Positions 32,151-33,921 of a stretch of 33,921 bases of DNA are shown piece by piece. The stretch is taken from NCBI GenBank assembly GCA_051657745.1, contig JBOFLG010000122.1, forward strand, positions 1 through 33,921, given 5' to 3'. Made by a program: the position numbers and the translations under genes. Numbering within the stretch: position 1 is the first letter of the stretch; the number at the start of each line of letters is the position of its first letter. The stretch is from JBOFLG01 sp051657745. GTDB taxonomy: Bacteria; Actinomycetota; Actinomycetes; Actinomycetales; Dermatophilaceae. A model generated the notes under the pieces. That model had not been told where the DNA came from and searched no databases. It saw only the letters and a program-made list of their open reading frames with translations.

Positions 32151-32252
32151 CCCACGCCCACGCCCACGCCCACGCCCACGCCCACGCCCACGCCCACGCC
32201 CACGCCCACGCCCACGCCCACGCCCACGCCCACGCCGACGCCCACGCCGACT
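32151..32252. repeat. (CCCACG)n hexanucleotide tandem repeat
   Basis: Fourteen perfect CCCACG units (32151–32234), then CCGACG, CCCACG and a final imperfect CCGACT, about 17 units or 102 bases. Depending on frame it reads (His-Ala)n or (Pro-Thr)n on the plus strand and (Val-Gly)n on the minus strand. It is probably a slippage-prone simple repeat; copy number may vary between strains and assemblies. Confidence 0.95.
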
Positions 32253-32366
32253 CTAGGTCATCTGGCACTGCCGGCAACAAGGCCTCGCCCACGAAGCCGA
32301 TCGGCACCAAGCCCTGAAACGATTCCTTGAGCCGCCAAACTCAAGCGGCTCGACACAGTACTTCTC
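32253..32366 (+). other. Unassigned stretch before the plus-strand transposase remnant
   Basis: One plus-strand frame reads HCRQQGLAHEADRHQALKRF and then LEPPNSSGSTQYFS. It looks protein-like but I cannot place it in a family. It may belong to the same decayed element as the remnant that follows. Confidence 0.3.
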
Positions 32367-32590
32367 ATGCGCGCCGGCGAAGTCATCGCCTCCCACCACG
32401 AGCTGTGGCGGGTCCACGACCGACCTCCGCGCCCGGCTGAAGTTCCACCACACCTGGAACAGGACCGATGCACAACTCGCCATCGTCTCACCGCCCTCAC
32501 CATCGCCCGCCACCTCCAGCACGCGACCAGCCTGAGCATCAGGAACACCATCCACACCCTGCGCCCCTACCCGACTCGTGCCACCGGGTG
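32367..32590 (+). pseudogene. C-terminal remnant of a second IS1634-type transposase, plus strand
   Basis: Frame pieces match the end of IS1634-type transposases: AGEVIASHHELWRV, then in another frame TTDLRARLKFHHTWNRTDAQ and LAIV, then back to LTALTIARHLQHATSLSIRN and TIHTLRPYP. The same segments are seen better preserved on the opposite strand at 32593–33655 (AEVIASYHELWHV, KTDLRARPMYHHTRD, LSIKKIIRVLRPL). So two related copies lie tail to tail, with their ends almost touching at 32590/32593. Confidence 0.75.
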
Positions 32591-32592
32591 TG

Positions 32593-33655
32593 TCATTGAA
32601 CGTTGGGGTTGAGGGCGTCCTGGATGTCCCGGGCGGTGTCTGTGAGTGGGTCGGCGGGGTGGTGTTCGTAGCCGGCGATACGGACGGTGACCTCCTGCAG
32701 GGGGCGCAGAACGCGGATGATCTTCTTGATACTGAGCCCGGTCTCGTTCTGCAGGTAGCGGCTCACGGCGAGGGCGGCGAACACGATGGTGAGGTGGGCT
32801 TCGATCGCGTCGCGGGTGTGGTGGTACATGGGCCGGGCGCGGAGGTCGGTTTTGGACATCCGGAACGAGGCCTCGACGTGCCACAGTTCGTGGTAGCTGG
32901 CGATGACTTCGGCGGTGGGCATCAGCGAGACCGGGATGTTGGTGACGTACCCCTGGAGTTCGACCAGCCGCCAGGCCCGCGCCAGGGACGCCTGGTCCAG
33001 AAACTCGGTGCCGTTCGTGGTGGTGACGAAGCTGGGGGGCGAGCGGACTTCTCGCCGGCGATGACGGCCTTGGCCCGGCTCTCCTGCAGGGTGAGTGTCT
33101 TGGCGTGGCGGGCGGCTCGCGTGGCCAAGTACACCCACACCGCCCGCCACGACCGCTCGTGCTATTCGGGGTCCCATACCGGCTCGGCCCGTTTGGATGG
33201 GTCGCTAGCTGCCCGTGCCGCGCTGGTGGCGGTGCGCGGGATGGTACGGGCGACTTACCCGTCGCCGAAGGCGTCTCCGTGCCAGCGCCAGGTGCGATGC
33301 CGGGTCGGCCGGAGCCTTGACGGCCCGGCACCCGACGATGAACCGCATCCCGGCCTCGTCAAGGGCTTTCACTTTGGTCCCGGCGTCGGCGACCACCACC
33401 AGGCCACCAGTGGGGACCTTCTCGTGGCCACGGACAACCAGGCTCACGATGCTGGCAAGGTGGCGGTCTCGGGCTTGTTGCTCCCCGAAGCAACCGATCT
33501 CGAGGGGGAACCCGGCCCAGTCCACCAGCAGCGGCGACCAACGACCTGCGGGCCCACCCGGCGTTCTCTCGAGTAGCCGACCCTTGCGCAGTCCATCCTC
33601 CCTCGACGTCGAACTACAACGTGGTCACGTCGAACAGGCACAACGAGATATGGTC
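32593..33655 (-). pseudogene. IS1634-type transposase pseudogene, N-terminus missing
   Basis: The order of motifs is that of an IS1634/IS4-type DDE transposase. SLCLFDVTTL comes first, with the following Tyr codon changed to TAG, then RVGYSRERRVGPQVV. A shift leads to DWAGFPLEIGCFGEQQARDR and VVVADAGTKVKALDEAGMRF with IVGCRAVKAPADPASH. Another shift leads to WRAVWVYLATRAARHAKTLT with LQESRAKAVIAGEKSA, and another to QGYVTNIPVSLMPTAEVIAS, SKTDLRARPMYHHTRDAIEA and NPNVQ-stop. At least three frameshifts and two internal stops make it non-functional. About the first 100 residues are absent; the 5' end stops close to the IS30-type gene, which suggests truncation by that insertion. Confidence 0.88.
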
Positions 33656-33688
33656 AAGCCCGGTGGGGTGGTGTACGAGGGGGCGGAT

Positions 33689-33921
33689 TCAACCGGTCAG
33701 CGCAACAAGTGCGGTGAACTTCTCTGATGGTGTCAGATAGCCCAGGGTCTTGCGTGGTCGGCTGTTGAGGCTGTCCGCGATCGCGTCGAGTTCGTCGCGG
33801 GTGACGATGCTGAGGTCGGTGCCCTTGGGTAGGTACTGGCGCAGGAGGCCGTTGGTGTTCTCGTTGCTGCCGCGTTGCCAGGGTGAGTGCGGGTCGCAGA
33901 AGTAGATCGGGATGCCTGTGG
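33689..33921 (-). CDS. IS30-family transposase, C-terminal part, runs off the window
   Basis: 76 codons are open to the right edge, ending with TGA at 33691–33689. The sequence GIPIYFCDPHSPWQRGSNEN continues TNGLLRQYLPKGTDLSIVTR, and NSRPRKTLGYLTPSEKFT is the typical end of IS30 transposases. The conserved SNENTNGLLRQY segment contains the catalytic glutamate of the DDE triad. No defect is visible in this part, so the element may be intact outside the window. The terminal inverted repeat should lie between about 33655 and 33688 but cannot be confirmed here. Confidence 0.9.
   Translation of the reverse strand, partial: TGIPIYFCDPHSPWQRGSNENTNGLLRQYLPKGTDLSIVTRDELDAIADSLNSRPRKTLGYLTPSEKFTALVALTG

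Larger units (their letters stand above)
31159..33921. mobile_element. Insertion-sequence cluster upstream of parA
   Basis: A 2.8-kb block made only of transposase remnants: IS256-type, three IS1634-type pieces on both strands, a hexanucleotide repeat, and one apparently younger IS30-type element. It replaces the rsmG/jag/yidC genes normally found upstream of parA, which are presumably beyond the window. Confidence 0.85.

Noticed and set aside
31770..32330. A 186-codon plus-strand frame containing the (Pro-Thr)n stretch
   Set aside because: It crosses transposase remnants of the other strand and the simple repeat, and has no ribosome-binding site or domain.

Overview
The window is 33.9 kb of high-GC DNA from an actinobacterium. 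Evidence includes ino1 (inositol-phosphate synthase), the murJ–pseudokinase–sigM–anti-sigma–trxB–trxA–parB–parA order, disA next to radA, frequent GTG starts and 4-base stop/start overlaps. The cysteine-free main-operon S18 and the overall gene order suggest a Micrococcales-like member, but that is inference. A parS site and parAB place the right half near the chromosome origin. oriC itself, dnaA, rsmG and yidC are not in the window.

Left block (1–7025, all minus strand): a cut-off gene for a secreted protein of unknown function, then mutY, disA and radA (DNA repair and c-di-AMP synthesis), a 58-residue ribbon-helix-helix-like protein, a strong terminator, and the rpsF–ssb–rpsR–rplI ribosomal/replication operon. 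Next is a class A penicillin-binding protein (7320–9611). It is divergent from a PadR regulator that has two ATATAT-core palindromes in front of it and is followed by ino1.

Middle (about 11.7–19.7 kb) is the accessory part. It holds a solitary AAA/DUF4143 ATPase whose start codon lies in a 23-base tandem repeat. It also holds a degenerate sigma factor fused to an anti-sigma zinc finger, a membrane segment and an external domain, divergent from a TAXI-type TRAP transporter (fused permease plus lipoprotein binding protein). Last comes a PP2C phosphatase gene broken by a single-base frameshift, preceded by a coupled 51-residue ORF.

Right block (19.8–31.1 kb) is the conserved origin-side set. 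pcnA is divergent from nudix–murJ. Then come a stand-alone membrane pseudokinase (in mycobacteria this domain is fused to MurJ), sigM with its anti-sigma factor, thioredoxin reductase and thioredoxin. A two-way hairpin terminator follows, then convergent parA–parB with a parS site inside the parA coding sequence. The logic is envelope synthesis, redox stress control and chromosome partitioning.

From 31.1 kb to the end the sequence is an insertion-sequence graveyard: an internally deleted IS256-type transposase, three separate remnants of IS1634-type transposases on both strands, a (CCCACG)n hexanucleotide array, and the C-terminus of an IS30-type transposase running off the edge. No tRNA, rRNA or CRISPR array was seen.
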